Shown: positions 1-11,293, counted from the stretch's first letter. The stretch is 64,000 bases of DNA from Ralstonia sp. NFACC01 (GCF_900115545.1 NZ_FOWV01000003.1:1-64000); one strand, 5' to 3'. Translations and numbers: made by a program. Notes: generated from the letters alone by a model not told the origin.

Positions 1-95
1 AAATCCAAGGGGAAGTCGCCATCTCGGGCGCGCCTTTCTTTGCTTACTTTCTTTGGCAAGACAAAGAAAGTGAGTCGCCCCCGGCAGGGGGTGAA
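1..95. repeat. Palindromic element resembling a dispersed beta/gamma-proteobacterial repeat
   Basis: Two hairpins follow each other. ACTTTCTTTG at 46-55 pairs perfectly with CAAAGAAAGT at 62-71 across a 6-nt loop, and CCCCC at 78-82 pairs with GGGGG at 87-91. The spelled-out sequence resembles a short element that I recall as multi-copy downstream of genes in Ralstonia and Xanthomonas genomes; that is memory, not a search. It lies just beyond the clpB terminator and encodes nothing convincing. Only one copy is in the window, so repetition cannot be shown here. Confidence 0.45.
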
Positions 96-133
96 ACAGA
101 GATGCACCACCAAAAAAAACAAAAAGCCAAAAA

Positions 134-172
134 CAAAAAAGCCGCTCCGGAATCCTCCAGAGCGGCTTTTTA
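134..172 (-). terminator. Intrinsic terminator of clpB
   Basis: GCCGCTC (141-147) pairs with GAGCGGC (160-166), with a further GGA/TCC pairing in the loop. On the minus strand the stem is followed by a run of T (complement of the A tract at 135-140). It begins 25 bp past the clpB stop. A T5 run on the plus side makes it potentially bidirectional. Confidence 0.8.
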
Positions 173-190
173 ACGCACCACTACACAGCC

Positions 191-2779
<2,589 letters not shown>

Positions 2780-2816
2780 TAAAAACCCCTTGCGGAAAAT
2801 GTTTCACTGCTCCGAA

Positions 2817-2844
2817 AGATAGGGAGCTTCGGTGGCTTTTCAAG
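2817..2844 (-). promoter_or_regulatory. Sigma-32 (RpoH) type promoter of clpB
   Basis: Read on the minus strand, CTTGAAA (2844-2838) is followed after 13 bp by CCCTATCT (2824-2817). The E. coli RpoH consensus is CTTGAA, a 13-17 bp spacer, then CCCCATNT, so the -35 is perfect and the -10 matches at 7 of 8 positions. It lies 38 bp upstream of the clpB ATG, as expected for a heat-shock gene. Confidence 0.8.
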
Positions 2845-2876
2845 CATGGAAACGCGAGTTTTGATGCAGATTTGCG

Positions 2877-2916
2877 CCAGAACAAACGGCGGCGCGCCTG
2901 CTGGCCACGCCGCCGT
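2877..2916 (-). terminator. Probable terminator of the hydroxybutyrate oligomer hydrolase gene
   Basis: A perfect 9-bp stem, ACGGCGGCG at 2886-2894 with CGCCGCCGT at 2908-2916, is followed on the minus strand by TTTGTTCT. The T tract is interrupted, so termination may be partial. It lies between the hydrolase stop and the clpB promoter. Confidence 0.6.
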
Positions 2917-2949
2917 CCCAAGTGCTTCAAAATCGTCCTGGCTATCGCA

Positions 2950-5127
2950 TCAGTTGGGCACCGATACCGTCGCCACACCGCCCGACACGCTCACCGAGAT
3001 GCGGTCGCCCGCGGCCGGCGTGCCCGTGAAGTTCGGCACGTTTGCCGCGTTGATGGCAGGTGCAGCACCGGGCGTGCCACCGCGCGGGGTCGTGCGCACC
3101 ACCTGCGACGGCGGCAACGGCGTGCCGTTCTTCAGGTTCGCGTACATGGCGTCCAGCGCGCGCTGCTCATACAGCACCAGCGGCACGAACAGCGTGTCGT
3201 AGCCGGGCACAAGGTCGATAAAGCCGTCGAAATGCTGCGCGTTCATCACCTCGATATACGACAGCTTGCTCGAGCCGCCCTCCACCTTGGCGTTCAGCCC
3301 CAGATACGGCCGAGAGCCATGGTTGACCGGCAGTAGCGCGTCATTGCGGCCCTGCACGATCAGCGCTGGCTTGCCCTGCAGGTTGCCCGTGCGCAGCGTC
3401 TGGCTGATCCCCGTCTGCAGCGATTGCGAAGCCGCATCGGCGCCTGTCAGCAAGTTCCGCAGGCACAGCGCGCCGTCGAGGTTGGCGGCCTGCGTGCCGG
3501 TCGAGTCCACCGACTGGTTGCTGCGCGTCGGGCCGCCCTGCGCGTTGTTGTTGACGAGTTGCACGCCGGAAGTGGGCGGAATGCCGTTGCCAACCGCCGC
3601 CATCTGCGCGAGCGCCGTGGCATTCACCGCCGTCGGATGGAACGATGCGTCAGTTGCCGCGAAGCTCAGCCCGCACAGGTTGTCGGTCACGCTTGCGCGC
3701 GAGAGCGCGTTGCCAAACGTGGTCGCTACCGATGGGTCGATCTCGTAGAACGACATCGACGCGTGCACGAGGTCCGACTCGGGCTCCCAGCCGTAGGCGC
3801 GCATCTTCTGCAGGGCTTCGTCAGCCTGGGCAGCTGCCGTGGTGGACGTCAGAAGGCCGGCCGCCTTGAGCGCTGCGCAGCGGTTGGCCTGCGCACCTGC
3901 CGGGAACGTCGTAAGGCTGCCAAAGAACGCCTGCGCCGGTGCCGTAGCAACGCTCGCAGACGACGCCGCGCACAGCCGGAACACGTTGGCATAGCTCACA
4001 TAGTCGAACAGCGGCTTGCCGGTCGTCGGCAGCGTCGTGCCACCGCGCACCACCTGCACCCCGGTGTTGGGCGGCAGGTTCAGGCCAGGCTCGCCGACGG
4101 CCACCCCGTCGATCCACCCGCCGGTGTCCTGCTCGGCAGCCGCAATGGCCGCGCCACCACCGTTCGAGATGCTCGACGCGATGACGATGGTGTTGTCCGG
4201 ACGCACCGGCAGCGCGCTGCCAATGAGCGCACCGCTGGCTCCCGCAATCTTGTCGTTGATCGCCCAGAACGCGAACTGCACAGCCTGCAGCGTGAACAGG
4301 CCCCAGTCCTTCTCAGGGTTGCGCTGGGAATGCGCGTGTTTGAACGCCAGCCGGTTCGGCGTGGCCGCGTTGAAAGCAGAAAGCTGGCTGCTGGTGAGCG
4401 GCGCGGCAAAGTGCGCGTTGGAACCGGCGGCGCTGCGCGTGGTGCGCGTGCCGTCCTGCAGGGCGACGGTATCGGTAGCCAGATCGTGCGGGCCGGCGCC
4501 GGTGCCCTTGTCGGTATAGGCGACGGCGCACTTGCGCTTGAGGCCCCACTCGCCGGTGGAAATCGCGCCGTAGATGCCGCGCGAGCCCGACGAGGTGGCA
4601 GTGATGATGCAGGGATTGTTGACGTCGAAGCTGTCCGGAATCTGCACGAGCAGCACCACGTTCTGCTGGCCGGTGCCGTCATCGGAGTACGTCACGTATT
4701 CCGTCCCGGCGATCATGCCGGAGCCCTGGGTGACGTTGCCGCTGGCATCGACGTTCGGGCCATAGAGCGTGCCGTAGCCGCCCTTGGCCGCCGTGTCGAC
4801 CAACGCGCGGTAGTTTGCGTAGATCGCCAGGCGGCGTAGCTCGGCTGCCGTGGGCGCGGTGGGGTTGGCGATGGCGGGCGCAGTGGCCGAGGCCAAGCCG
4901 CTTGCGCCCAGGCCGGCAGTCAGCAGGTCGTCGGATACGCCGTCGTACCGCGTGACGGTCACCTTGCCGGCAAAGGCCGGCTTGGTATTGCCCGGCACGT
5001 TGTTGCCGTCGTTGCTGCCGCCGCAGGCGCTCAACACGCCGCAGCCGGCCAGCAGCACGGCACCGGCGGCGATCAGGTTGCTGGGCGAGACGTGCCGTCG
5101 CAGGCGCGCCGTTCGGGTTGGTTTCAT
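2950..5127 (-). CDS. D-(-)-3-hydroxybutyrate oligomer hydrolase
   Basis: Enzymes of this family hydrolyse short 3-hydroxybutyrate oligomers released from polyhydroxybutyrate, in carbon-store turnover or use of external polymer. The 725-residue product matches the roughly 700-residue Ralstonia family. The putative nucleophile is S321 within a SISNGGG motif, the family's variant of the lipase box. The N-terminus is basic, then hydrophobic, with cysteines at C29 and C35 in lipobox-like contexts (LLAGC, VLSAC), suggesting export and perhaps lipidation. The ATG at 5127 has a good GGAG ribosome site 6 nt upstream. It is transcribed toward clpB but separated from it by a hairpin. No other PHB gene is nearby. 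Confidence 0.9.
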   Translation of the reverse strand: MKPTRTARLRRHVSPSNLIAAGAVLLAGCGVLSACGGSNDGNNVPGNTKPAFAGKVTVTRYDGVSDDLLTAGLGASGLASATAPAIANPTAPTAAELRRLAIYANYRALVDTAAKGGYGTLYGPNVDASGNVTQGSGMIAGTEYVTYSDDGTGQQNVVLLVQIPDSFDVNNPCIITATSSGSRGIYGAISTGEWGLKRKCAVAYTDKGTGAGPHDLATDTVALQDGTRTTRSAAGSNAHFAAPLTSSQLSAFNAATPNRLAFKHAHSQRNPEKDWGLFTLQAVQFAFWAINDKIAGASGALIGSALPVRPDNTIVIASSISNGGGAAIAAAEQDTGGWIDGVAVGEPGLNLPPNTGVQVVRGGTTLPTTGKPLFDYVSYANVFRLCAASSASVATAPAQAFFGSLTTFPAGAQANRCAALKAAGLLTSTTAAAQADEALQKMRAYGWEPESDLVHASMSFYEIDPSVATTFGNALSRASVTDNLCGLSFAATDASFHPTAVNATALAQMAAVGNGIPPTSGVQLVNNNAQGGPTRSNQSVDSTGTQAANLDGALCLRNLLTGADAASQSLQTGISQTLRTGNLQGKPALIVQGRNDALLPVNHGSRPYLGLNAKVEGGSSKLSYIEVMNAQHFDGFIDLVPGYDTLFVPLVLYEQRALDAMYANLKNGTPLPPSQVVRTTPRGGTPGAAPAINAANVPNFTGTPAAGDRISVSVSGGVATVSVPN

Positions 5128-5274
5128 TGCGTCTCCTTCTCGTTATGGATGGAACAACACAAAGCAAACCCGCGGCGGCCTTCGATACTGCACGTCCCTA
5201 AGCCACCGCAGGCGCTACCAGTATGTGAACCAAACTTCTCATTCGCAACTCAATTTGCGCGCGCGCCCTTGCGA

Positions 5275-5655
5275 TCAACTGAACGTGCGCACCGTCCAGA
5301 GACCGAGCATGGTGAGGAACAGCGAGCCGCCCAGATGCGCCACGATATGCAGCGCGCCCATCAGGTTGTCGCCAGCCAGGATGTTGGCGACAACCTCGCT
5401 GGAAAACGTCGAGAACGTCGTCAGCCCGCCCAGAAAACCAGTGATGACAAGCAAACGCCATTCAGGCGGCAGCCCCGCGTGCGTATCGAAAAAACCCACC
5501 GCAACGCCGATCAGATAGCCTCCCACCAGATTGGCTGCCAGCGTGCCGTACGGCAAGGCCGGATTGATGGCGTTCCACAAGATGGCGAACGCCCAGCGCA
5601 ACCAGGCTCCCAGCGCAGCGCCCACCCCTACGGCCAGAATGCCCATTCCGCTCAT
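5275..5655 (-). CDS. crcB: Fluoride channel CrcB (Fluc)
   Basis: Fluc proteins are dual-topology dimeric channels that export fluoride from the cytoplasm. The 126-residue product has four hydrophobic segments and the family signatures: an ANLVGGYLIG helix and the GGLTTFSTFS stretch around residues 75-85 that carries the central sodium site and fluoride track. It starts 15 bp after the moaE stop, so it probably rides on the molybdopterin transcript. There is no room for a fluoride riboswitch directly upstream. Confidence 0.95.
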   Translation of the reverse strand: MSGMGILAVGVGAALGAWLRWAFAILWNAINPALPYGTLAANLVGGYLIGVAVGFFDTHAGLPPEWRLLVITGFLGGLTTFSTFSSEVVANILAGDNLMGALHIVAHLGGSLFLTMLGLWTVRTFS

Positions 5656-5670
5656 GCGGTCGCGTCCTTG

Positions 5671-6192
5671 TTATTCGTAGTCGTTGGGTTGCGCCGATGC
5701 GCCGGGCTGATCAGCCGTGCGTGTCGCGGCGTTGGAGGAGGCAATGCCCCAGCGGGCGAGCGCATTGTCGTCAGTGACACGCGCGTCGACCCAGCGCGCG
5801 CCTTCGGGCGTCTGTTCCTTCTTCCAGAACGGCGCCTCGCTCTTGAGGTAATCCATGATGAATTCGCACGCGGCAAAGGACTCGCCGCGGTGTTTGGACG
5901 CCACTGCCACCAGCACGATCTGGTCTTGCGGCTTGAGCTTGCCAACGCGGTGGATGACAAGCGCGTCGATCAATTCCCAGCGCTGCATGGCCGCGCTCAC
6001 AATGTCAGCGAGCGCCTTTTCGGTCATGCCGGGGTAGTGCTCCAGCTCCATTTCCGACACGCCCGTGCCGTCATTGATGTCGCGTACGGTGCCGATGAAG
6101 CTGGCCACCGCGCCAATGTCTGGGCGGCCGGCACGCAGCGCTGCAATCTCGGCGCCGAGGTCGAAGTCGGCTTCCTGCACGCGGACTGACAT
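5671..6192 (-). CDS. moaE: Molybdopterin synthase catalytic subunit MoaE
   Basis: MoaE inserts the dithiolene sulfurs carried by MoaD thiocarboxylate into precursor Z (cPMP) to form molybdopterin. The 173-residue protein shows the characteristic KSEAPFWKKE stretch with the active-site lysines, preceded by HRGESFAAC. About 30 residues at the C-terminus, rich in A/S/T/D, extend past the usual 150-residue length. The ATG has an AGGAG site 8 nt upstream. It lies 16 bp after moaD in a moeA-moaD-moaE-crcB order, all on the minus strand. Confidence 0.97.
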   Translation of the reverse strand: MSVRVQEADFDLGAEIAALRAGRPDIGAVASFIGTVRDINDGTGVSEMELEHYPGMTEKALADIVSAAMQRWELIDALVIHRVGKLKPQDQIVLVAVASKHRGESFAACEFIMDYLKSEAPFWKKEQTPEGARWVDARVTDDNALARWGIASSNAATRTADQPGASAQPNDYE

Positions 6193-6208
6193 GGTCGATC
6201 TCCTGCGC

Positions 6209-6466
6209 TCAGCCGCCGGTCACGGGCGGGAAGAAGGCGACTTCGCAGCCGTCATGCACGGCGGTATCGGCCGGCACGATCTGGTGGTCCACCGCCATGC
6301 GCAGCGCACGGCCTTCGGCCAGGGTGTCGCCCCAGACCGGACCGCGCTGCGCCAGCCAGCGGCGCACATCACCCACGGTGCGCACGGCCTCCGGCACAAC
6401 CACCTGCTCCTGCGAGGTTCCGAGTTGTTCGCGCACGCTGGCAAAGAAACGAAGTTCAATCTGCAT
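6209..6466 (-). CDS. moaD: Molybdopterin synthase sulfur carrier subunit MoaD
   Basis: MoaD is the small ubiquitin-fold partner of MoaE. Its C-terminal glycine is adenylated by MoeB and then thiocarboxylated. The product ends in the required Gly-Gly (VTGG) and has the family size of 85 residues. Two in-frame ATGs occur. The downstream one at 6466 is 8 nt from AAGGAG, whereas the upstream one at 6472 is only 2 nt away, so 6466 is preferred. The ribosome site overlaps the moeA stop codon, which suggests translational coupling. Confidence 0.95.
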   Translation of the reverse strand: MQIELRFFASVREQLGTSQEQVVVPEAVRTVGDVRRWLAQRGPVWGDTLAEGRALRMAVDHQIVPADTAVHDGCEVAFFPPVTGG

Positions 6467-6478
6467 GGCCATCGCTCC

Positions 6479-7738
6479 TTACACCAGACCCGCGAACGGC
6501 AAGAAGCTGACGACATCGCCCAGTGCGATCGGCTGATTGGGCGGATTGTCGATCAGGCCATCCCCCCACACGGTGGAGGTCAGCACGCCCGAGCTTTGAT
6601 TCGGGAACAGGTCCAGCCCGCCGCTGGCGTTGATGCGCGCACGCAGGAACTCATTGCGGCGATCGCCCTTGAGCAGCGCAAAGTCGGCGCGCATCGGGAT
6701 GCGCTTCGGCGCCACGTCGGCCACGCCCTGCAGGCGCAGGATGAACGGCCGCACGAACAGCAGGAAGGTGACGAAGCTCGACACCGGGTTGCCCGGCAGG
6801 CCAATGAAAAACGCGGTCGGACCACCCACCATCCCTTCGGGCCGGCGCACCTCGCCAAAGGCCAGCGGCTTGCCCGGCTTGATGGCGATTTGCCAGAGAT
6901 TCAGGCGCCCTTCGGCTTCCACCGCCGGCTTGATGTGGTCTTCCTCACCCACCGACACGCCCCCGGAGGTGATGATGAGGTCGTGTTCCTCGGCCGCTTC
7001 GCGCAATGTGTCGCGCGTGGCTTGCAGCGTGTCGGGCACGATGCCGAAATCGGTGATGTCGCAGCCGAGGTTTTCCAGCAGCGCGCGCAGCGTGAAGCGG
7101 TTGGAGTTGTAGATGGCGCCGGGCTTGAGCGGCTCGCCGGGCATGGCGAGTTCGTCGCCAGTAAAGAACACGGCCACGCGCGGACGGCGCACGACGTGCA
7201 GATTGGCGCAGCCGACCGAAGCCGCCAGGCCCAGCTGCTGCGGGCCGAGGCGCGTGCCCCGCGGCAGGATCTCGGCGCCGTCGGCAATGTCTTCGCCGGC
7301 GCGGCGGATCCATTCGCCGGATTCAGGTACGTGATCAATGATGACGGTGCCCGTGTCCGGGTCAGCCTTGCATTGCTCCTGCATGACCACCGCATCGGCA
7401 CCCGGCGGGATCAATGCGCCGGTGAAGATGCGCGCCGCCTCGCCCGCATTGAGCGGCTGGCCGACATGACCGGCAGGAATGCGCTGCGCCACCTTCAGAG
7501 GCGTGCCCGGCGCGGTGATGTCGGCCGCGCGCACGGCGTATCCGTCCATCTGCGTGTTGTCGGCAGGCGGCACGTTCAAGCTGCTGCGGACGGCCTCGGC
7601 GAGGACGCGCCCGTTGGCGTGCAACGTCGACACGGTTTCGGTCTCGTGCAAAACGCGCACTGCGGCAAGCAGTTGCGACAGCGCCGCATCGAGCGTCAGC
7701 AAGGACGGTTTGACGGCGGGAGCATCGTTGGCGGACAT
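6479..7738 (-). CDS. moeA: Molybdopterin molybdotransferase MoeA
   Basis: MoeA inserts molybdate into adenylylated molybdopterin, the last step of Mo-cofactor assembly. The 419-residue length is normal. Seen motifs are NTQMDGYAVR at 61-70, TGDEL at 193-197 and TSGGVSVGEEDHIK at 257-270, which together mark the MogA-like domain and active site. It heads the moeA-moaD-moaE-crcB run. The gap to the next upstream gene (81 bp) contains no strong terminator, so its promoter cannot be placed with certainty. Confidence 0.97.
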   Translation of the reverse strand: MSANDAPAVKPSLLTLDAALSQLLAAVRVLHETETVSTLHANGRVLAEAVRSSLNVPPADNTQMDGYAVRAADITAPGTPLKVAQRIPAGHVGQPLNAGEAARIFTGALIPPGADAVVMQEQCKADPDTGTVIIDHVPESGEWIRRAGEDIADGAEILPRGTRLGPQQLGLAASVGCANLHVVRRPRVAVFFTGDELAMPGEPLKPGAIYNSNRFTLRALLENLGCDITDFGIVPDTLQATRDTLREAAEEHDLIITSGGVSVGEEDHIKPAVEAEGRLNLWQIAIKPGKPLAFGEVRRPEGMVGGPTAFFIGLPGNPVSSFVTFLLFVRPFILRLQGVADVAPKRIPMRADFALLKGDRRNEFLRARINASGGLDLFPNQSSGVLTSTVWGDGLIDNPPNQPIALGDVVSFLPFAGLV

Positions 7739-7819
7739 GCGGGAATGGGGAAGCGGAATCGAAAAGGAGATTTCGATTGTATCGGTTCCAGGCCGATGCC
7801 AGGCATCAGCGCAGGCGTA

Positions 7820-8437
7820 TCAAGCGAATGCGTCGGCCAGCGCGGCCCGCAGCGCCGGCACGATGTGCGCGTCAAACCACGGGTTGTGTTTGAACCAGGC
7901 CAGGTTGCGCGGGCTCGGATGCGGCAGCGGGAACAGCACGCGGCCGTCGGCGTCCTGCACGGGCCCATTGCGCACCACGTCGGTCAGCGACCAGTCGCGC
8001 GGCACGTCGAGGTAATTGCGCTGCGCATAGGTGCCCACCAGCAACGCGAGCCTTACATCGGGCATCGCGGTCAGCAACGGCCGATGCCACTGAGGCGCGC
8101 ATTCCGGGCGCGGCGGCAAATCGCCATTCGCGCCAGTGCCGGGAAAGCAGAAGCCCATCGGCACCACGGCGATGCGCTTGTCAGCGTAGAAATCGTCGTA
8201 TGAGATCTGCAGCCACTGGCGCAGGCGGTCCCCAGAACGGTCGTTCCAGGGGATACCGGTTTCGTGGACGATGCGGCCCGGGGCCTGCCCGATGATCAGG
8301 ACACGGGCGCGGCGGTCCGCGACGACCACCGGGCGAGGCTCATGCGCCAAGGCGCCCTTGCACTCACGGCAGGCACGGATGTCGTGCAGGCAGCGCTCGA
8401 AGGCTGCCCCGGCTACGTCATCCGGCACTGCTTCCAT
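7820..8437 (-). CDS. Uracil-DNA glycosylase family protein
   Basis: This 205-residue protein carries the UDG-superfamily motif A as GQAPG (50-54) and a C-terminal HPSPRN (173-178) that fits the leucine-loop/catalytic motif region. Cysteines C23, C26, C97 and C113 are spaced like the iron-sulfur ligands of family 4-like enzymes, but this is inferred. Substrate specificity (uracil or other deaminated bases) cannot be read from sequence. The open frame extends further upstream into thrC, but the ATG at 8437 lies 4 bp after the thrC stop and is the sensible start. It is probably co-transcribed with hom-thrC. Confidence 0.8.
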   Translation of the reverse strand: MEAVPDDVAGAAFERCLHDIRACRECKGALAHEPRPVVVADRRARVLIIGQAPGRIVHETGIPWNDRSGDRLRQWLQISYDDFYADKRIAVVPMGFCFPGTGANGDLPPRPECAPQWHRPLLTAMPDVRLALLVGTYAQRNYLDVPRDWSLTDVVRNGPVQDADGRVLFPLPHPSPRNLAWFKHNPWFDAHIVPALRAALADAFA

Positions 8438-8441
8438 CGTT

Positions 8442-9887
8442 TTAGAGACCGGTGTGCTGGGCGATATAGCCCTTGATGCGGTCAACGTCGGCCGGCATGA
8501 CTTCGAAGCGCTGTGGCAGCGACTCGATATCGGCGTAGCCAGCCGGGCGCTCCGGCTCGCGGTCCAGCGCTTCGCGAATGGTGTCGCCAAACTTGGCCGG
8601 CAGCGCCGTTTCCAGCACCACCATCGGCACGCCCGGCGTCAGGTTTTCGCGCGCCACTTTCACGCCGTCGGCGGTGTGGGTGTCGATCATCGTGCTGTAC
8701 GTGGCAAACACGTCGCGGATCGTATCGACGCGGTCTTCGTGCGAGCTGCGGCCCGAGACAAAGCCGAACTCGGCGATGCGGTCGAACTCCGGCTTGCCCG
8801 TCATCGAGAAACCGCCTTTTTCGTCCACGTCGCGGAAAAGCTGAGCCAGGCGTGCCGGATCACGATCCAGCAGGTCGAACACGAAGCGCTCGAAGTTTGA
8901 CGCCTTGCTGATATCCATGCTGGGGCTGGACGTGTGATACGTCTGCGCGGCCGAACGCACGCGGTAGGTGCCGGTGCGGAAGAACTCGTCGAGCACGTCG
9001 TTCTCGTTGGTAGCAACGACCAGCTTGTCGATCGGCAAACCCATCATGCGCGCGATGTGGCCGGCGCAGACGTTGCCGAAGTTGCCCGATGGCACGCAGA
9101 ACGAGACCTTGTCGCCAATCTGGGGGGCGGCCAACAGGTAGCCTTTGAAGTAGTAGACGACCTGGGCAACCACGCGCGCCCAGTTGATCGAGTTGACCGT
9201 GCCGATCTTCTGGCGGGCCTTGTATTCGAGATCGTTCGACACCGCCTTGACGATGTCCTGCGCGTCGTCGAACACGCCTTCGATGGCGATGTTGAAGATG
9301 TTCTTGTCTTGCAGGCTGAACATCTGCGCGGTCTGGAACGCGCTCATCTTGCGATGCGGGCTCAGCATGAACACGCGAACGCCGCGCTTGCCGCGCATGG
9401 CGTATTCGGCGGCGCTGCCCGTGTCGCCGGAAGTGGCGCCCAGGATGTTCAACTCGGCGTGCTCACGGTCGAGCGCGTATTCGAACAGGTTGCCCAACAA
9501 CTGCATCGCCATGTCCTTGAAAGCCAGCGTCGGGCCGTTCGACAGGCACAGCAGCGACAGCGAGGTACCGCCTTCCTCGCCCAGCTTGTGCAAGGGCGTG
9601 ATGTCGGCGGTGTTGTCGCCAGCGCGCGCGTTGCAGTAGACCTCGGGCGTATAGGTGCGGCGGGTCAGCGCGCGCAGGTCGTCTTCGGGAATGTCGGTGG
9701 CGAACTTGCGCAGGATCTCGAACGCGAGATCGGCGTACGGCAGGTCGCGCCAGCGGGTCAGTTCGTCAACACTGACCTGCGGGTACTGCTCAGGCAGATA
9801 CAGCCCGCCGTCCGGCGCCAGGCCGCCCAGCAGGATGCGGGAGAAACTCTGCGGCTCTGCGTGGCCGCGGGTCGATCGGTATTGCAT
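8442..9887 (-). CDS. thrC: Threonine synthase
   Basis: ThrC is a PLP enzyme that converts O-phosphohomoserine to threonine. The protein has the family's N-terminal STRG signature, the LLGGLAPDGGLY stretch, and the SNGPTLAFKD motif with PLP-binding K124. The length of 481 residues is normal for the long bacterial type. Of two close ATGs, 9887 is chosen because AGGA lies 7 nt upstream; 9893 would leave only 1 nt. The gene starts 15 bp after hom, giving a standard threonine operon. Confidence 0.98.
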   Translation of the reverse strand: MQYRSTRGHAEPQSFSRILLGGLAPDGGLYLPEQYPQVSVDELTRWRDLPYADLAFEILRKFATDIPEDDLRALTRRTYTPEVYCNARAGDNTADITPLHKLGEEGGTSLSLLCLSNGPTLAFKDMAMQLLGNLFEYALDREHAELNILGATSGDTGSAAEYAMRGKRGVRVFMLSPHRKMSAFQTAQMFSLQDKNIFNIAIEGVFDDAQDIVKAVSNDLEYKARQKIGTVNSINWARVVAQVVYYFKGYLLAAPQIGDKVSFCVPSGNFGNVCAGHIARMMGLPIDKLVVATNENDVLDEFFRTGTYRVRSAAQTYHTSSPSMDISKASNFERFVFDLLDRDPARLAQLFRDVDEKGGFSMTGKPEFDRIAEFGFVSGRSSHEDRVDTIRDVFATYSTMIDTHTADGVKVARENLTPGVPMVVLETALPAKFGDTIREALDREPERPAGYADIESLPQRFEVMPADVDRIKGYIAQHTGL

Positions 9888-9902
9888 GCTCATGTCCTGC
9901 GC

Positions 9903-11222
9903 TTAGTTCAGTTCTTCCATGCGGATGCGCGTGACCTTCGACAGCACGGTCGGCAGCGCTTCGATGGCGGCGATGGCGGCGTTCACGCGCTTCTCGACCG
10001 TCACGTGCGACAGCATGATGATGTCGGTCTGCGGTTCGCCTTCGCGCGATTCCTTCTGCAGCATGGCGTCGATCGAGATACCGCCTTCGGCCAGGATGCG
10101 CGTGATGTCGGCCAGCACGCCGGTTTCATCGGCCACGCGCATGCGCAGGTAGTAGCTCGAGCGCACTTCGTCGATCGGCAGCACCGGCGTGTCGGACAGC
10201 GCATCCGGCTGGAACGCAAGATGCGGCACGCGGTGTTCCGGGTCGGCCGTGTGCAGGCGCGTCACGTCCACCAGATCGGCGACGACGGCCGAAGCGGTCG
10301 GCTCGGCGCCTGCGCCCTTGCCGTAGTACAGCGTCGGGCCCACGGCATCGCCGTTGACGACCACGGCATTCATCGCGCCTTCGACATTGGCGATGAGGCG
10401 CTTGGCTGGCACCAGCGTCGGATGCACGCGCAGCTCAATGCCCGCTTCGGCACGGCGCGTGATGCCCAGCAGCTTGATGCGGTAGCCGAGCTCTTCGGCG
10501 TAGCGAATGTCGACGGCTTCCAGCTTGGTGATGCCTTCCACATACGCGCGTTCAAACTGGATCGGCACGCCAAAGGCGATGGCGCTCATGAGCGTGAGCT
10601 TGTGCGCGGCGTCAAAGCCCTCGATGTCGAAGGTCGGATCGGCTTCGGCGTAGCCCAGGCGCTGGGCTTCTTTCAGGACTGTGTCGAAGTCCAGACCCTT
10701 GTCGCGCATCTCGGTCAGGATGAAGTTGGTGGTGCCGTTGATGATGCCGGCGATCCACTCGATGCGGTTGGCCGTCAGGCCTTCACGCAGCGCCTTGATT
10801 ATGGGGATGCCGCCGGCCACAGCGGCCTCGAACGCCACCATCACGCCCTTGTCCTGGGCGGCCTTGAAGATCTCGTTGCCATGCAGGGCCAGCAGCGCCT
10901 TGTTGGCGGTGACGACATGCTTGCCGTTGGCGATGGCGCACAGCACCAGCTCACGCGTCAGGTCATAGCCGCCGATCAGTTCCACGACGATATCGATCTC
11001 GGGCGAATCCACAATGGCAAACGGGTCGCTCACCACCGGCACGGTCGCCCCGGCTTCCTGCACGATGGCGCGAGCACGGTCGAGATTGCGCACGGCAATC
11101 ATGGCGACTTCAATGCCGCGACCCGCACGACGGCGGATTTCTTCCTGGTTCCGTTGCAGAACCTTGAGGGTACCGCCACCGACGGTACCGAGCCCGAGCA
11201 GGCCGATCTTGATGGGATTCAT
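9903..11222 (-). CDS. hom: Homoserine dehydrogenase
   Basis: Hom reduces aspartate semialdehyde to homoserine, the branch point to threonine and methionine. From the ATG at 11222 the product is 439 residues, with the NAD(P)-binding GLLGLGTVGGGTL stretch at the N-terminus, the catalytic domain in the middle, and a C-terminal ACT domain (about 355-435) that in this family mediates threonine feedback inhibition. An in-frame extension to 11267 has no family support. It is followed by thrC. An intrinsic terminator upstream partly insulates it from the aminotransferase gene. Confidence 0.98.
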   Translation of the reverse strand: MNPIKIGLLGLGTVGGGTLKVLQRNQEEIRRRAGRGIEVAMIAVRNLDRARAIVQEAGATVPVVSDPFAIVDSPEIDIVVELIGGYDLTRELVLCAIANGKHVVTANKALLALHGNEIFKAAQDKGVMVAFEAAVAGGIPIIKALREGLTANRIEWIAGIINGTTNFILTEMRDKGLDFDTVLKEAQRLGYAEADPTFDIEGFDAAHKLTLMSAIAFGVPIQFERAYVEGITKLEAVDIRYAEELGYRIKLLGITRRAEAGIELRVHPTLVPAKRLIANVEGAMNAVVVNGDAVGPTLYYGKGAGAEPTASAVVADLVDVTRLHTADPEHRVPHLAFQPDALSDTPVLPIDEVRSSYYLRMRVADETGVLADITRILAEGGISIDAMLQKESREGEPQTDIIMLSHVTVEKRVNAAIAAIEALPTVLSKVTRIRMEELN

Positions 11223-11252
11223 GAGACGTGTCGTAAAGAAACGAAAAAGCGG

Positions 11253-11293
11253 AGAAGCAAAAAACACACAGGGCAGACACTTCGGTCTGCCCC
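11253..11293 (-). terminator. Intrinsic terminator after the aminotransferase gene
   Basis: GGGCAGAC at 11271-11278 pairs with GTCTGCCC at 11285-11292 around ACTTCG. On the minus strand it is followed by TGTGTGTTTTTTGC. It ends about 30 bp before the hom ATG, so hom probably depends on read-through or on a promoter close by. Confidence 0.75.

Noticed and set aside
5128-5274. Fluoride riboswitch for crcB
   Set aside because: crcB is minus-strand and starts at 5655, 15 bp after moaE. The gap at 5128-5274 is downstream of it, so no leader space exists for a riboswitch.
6065-8203. 712-codon plus-strand ORF antisense to moaD, moeA and the UDG-family gene
   Set aside because: It crosses several true genes and its composition is His/Arg/Gln-rich like the other antisense frames.
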